Below, one piece after another: positions 63,787 to 64,000 of a DNA stretch of 64,000 bases (position 1 is the stretch's first letter; the number at the start of each line of letters is the position of its first letter). The notes under the pieces were generated by a model. That model searched no databases, was not told where the DNA came from, and worked only from the letters and a program-made list of their open reading frames with translations. Source of the stretch: Cladorhizidae sp. MBARI D1340-BT2 (Eukaryota > Porifera > Demospongiae > Poecilosclerida > Cladorhizidae). The position numbers and the translations under genes were made by a program. The stretch is from positions 10,902,897 through 10,966,896 of the forward strand of contig JAQNBH010000013.1 of assembly GCA_028752905.1 (NCBI GenBank), written 5' to 3'.

Positions 63787-64000
63787 TCAGCTTTTTTTCC
63801 TCACTTTCATTAAAGTTGTGTCCTTCAGCTGCTCCTGCTGCAGTTGTTCAGGTGAGATTGCATCAATGCTCATTACTTCTGTGCTCCTTGAGTCGTCCCT
63901 TGCGACCTGCAGAGTAATAGTCTCACCTACTGGTCCTATATCCTCCTCAACTTCGGACTCCACTGGTACAGCTGCCACTGGATTAGATTCTACAGCTACA
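63787..64000 (-). pseudogene. Retrotransposon polyprotein linker upstream of integrase (partial)
   Basis: The frame is open from the window edge to TGA at 63789-63787. It is acidic (VESEVEEDIG), then shows the ISPEQLQQEQLKD and MKVRKK segment that commonly precedes the integrase zinc domain in Ty3/gypsy polyproteins. No RNase H end (ADALSR type) precedes it within the visible part, which fits an element in which integrase follows protease. The frame breaks at a run of seven A (63798-63792). The true start is outside the window. Confidence 0.7.

Larger units (their letters stand above)
60534..64000 (-). mobile_element. Degenerate Ty3/gypsy-type LTR retrotransposon, Gmr1-like domain order, 5' part outside window
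   Basis: Read on the minus strand, the element runs from the right edge through a pre-integrase linker, integrase, reverse transcriptase, RNase H, a polypurine tract and a 3' LTR. The RT sequence is clearly Ty3/gypsy type (SPWAAPIV, MPFGF, YLDD, FLGLCGYYRKF). In most Ty3/gypsy elements integrase follows RNase H; here it precedes RT. That is the order reported for Gmr1-like elements of animals. The copy has frameshifts in every domain and stops at 62330-62328, 61836-61834, 61494-61492 and 61285-61283, so it is non-functional. Gag, protease, the primer-binding site and the 5' LTR lie beyond 64000. The left end is uncertain (60534 or 60587). Confidence 0.9.

Overview
The window looks like a piece of a eukaryotic, probably invertebrate animal, genome. 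No bacterial or phage gene structure is visible. The only recognisable proteins belong to a decayed Ty3/gypsy-type LTR retrotransposon whose domain order (integrase before reverse transcriptase) is the one known for Gmr1-like elements of animals. The species cannot be named from the sequence.

Positions 1-59652 are one uninterrupted tandem array of a 534-bp AT-rich unit. I count 112 units: the array enters from the left edge in mid-array, and the last unit is cut short at the right. Of the 111 unit-to-unit spacings, 85 are exactly 534 bp; the others are 524, 527, 529, 530, 535, 537 or 538 bp. Shared point variants and indels show higher-order structure. A six-unit block at 5893-9095 is repeated at 9630-12832, an eight-unit block of 4272 bp is tandemly duplicated at 41651-50195, and a marker pair of units recurs between 7.5 and 34 kb. 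I see no unique gene and no transposon insertion inside the array. Most units carry a 79-codon minus-strand ORF, followed directly by a 45-codon ORF in the same frame. That frame has far fewer stops than the other five, so the unit may have a coding origin. Shared frameshift variants argue that no protein is maintained today, and the array is best called satellite DNA.

Positions 59653 to about 60533 are single-copy-looking AT-rich spacer without a supportable gene. From about 60534 (or 60587) to the right edge lies the 3' part of the retrotransposon, on the minus strand. In its own reading direction it holds a pre-integrase linker (64000-63787), integrase (63786-62549), reverse transcriptase (62666-about 61600), RNase H (about 61590-61185), a polypurine tract (61180-61171) and the 3' LTR starting TG at 61170. 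The LTR U3 carries fifteen 18-bp minisatellite units (61147-60878) just upstream of a TATA box. The pol region has several frameshifts and in-frame stops, so this copy is dead, although the integrase D,D-35-E triad and the RT catalytic aspartates are still present.

The setting, a long homogenised satellite beside a dead retrotransposon, suggests heterochromatin (centromeric, subtelomeric or similar). That is inference only.
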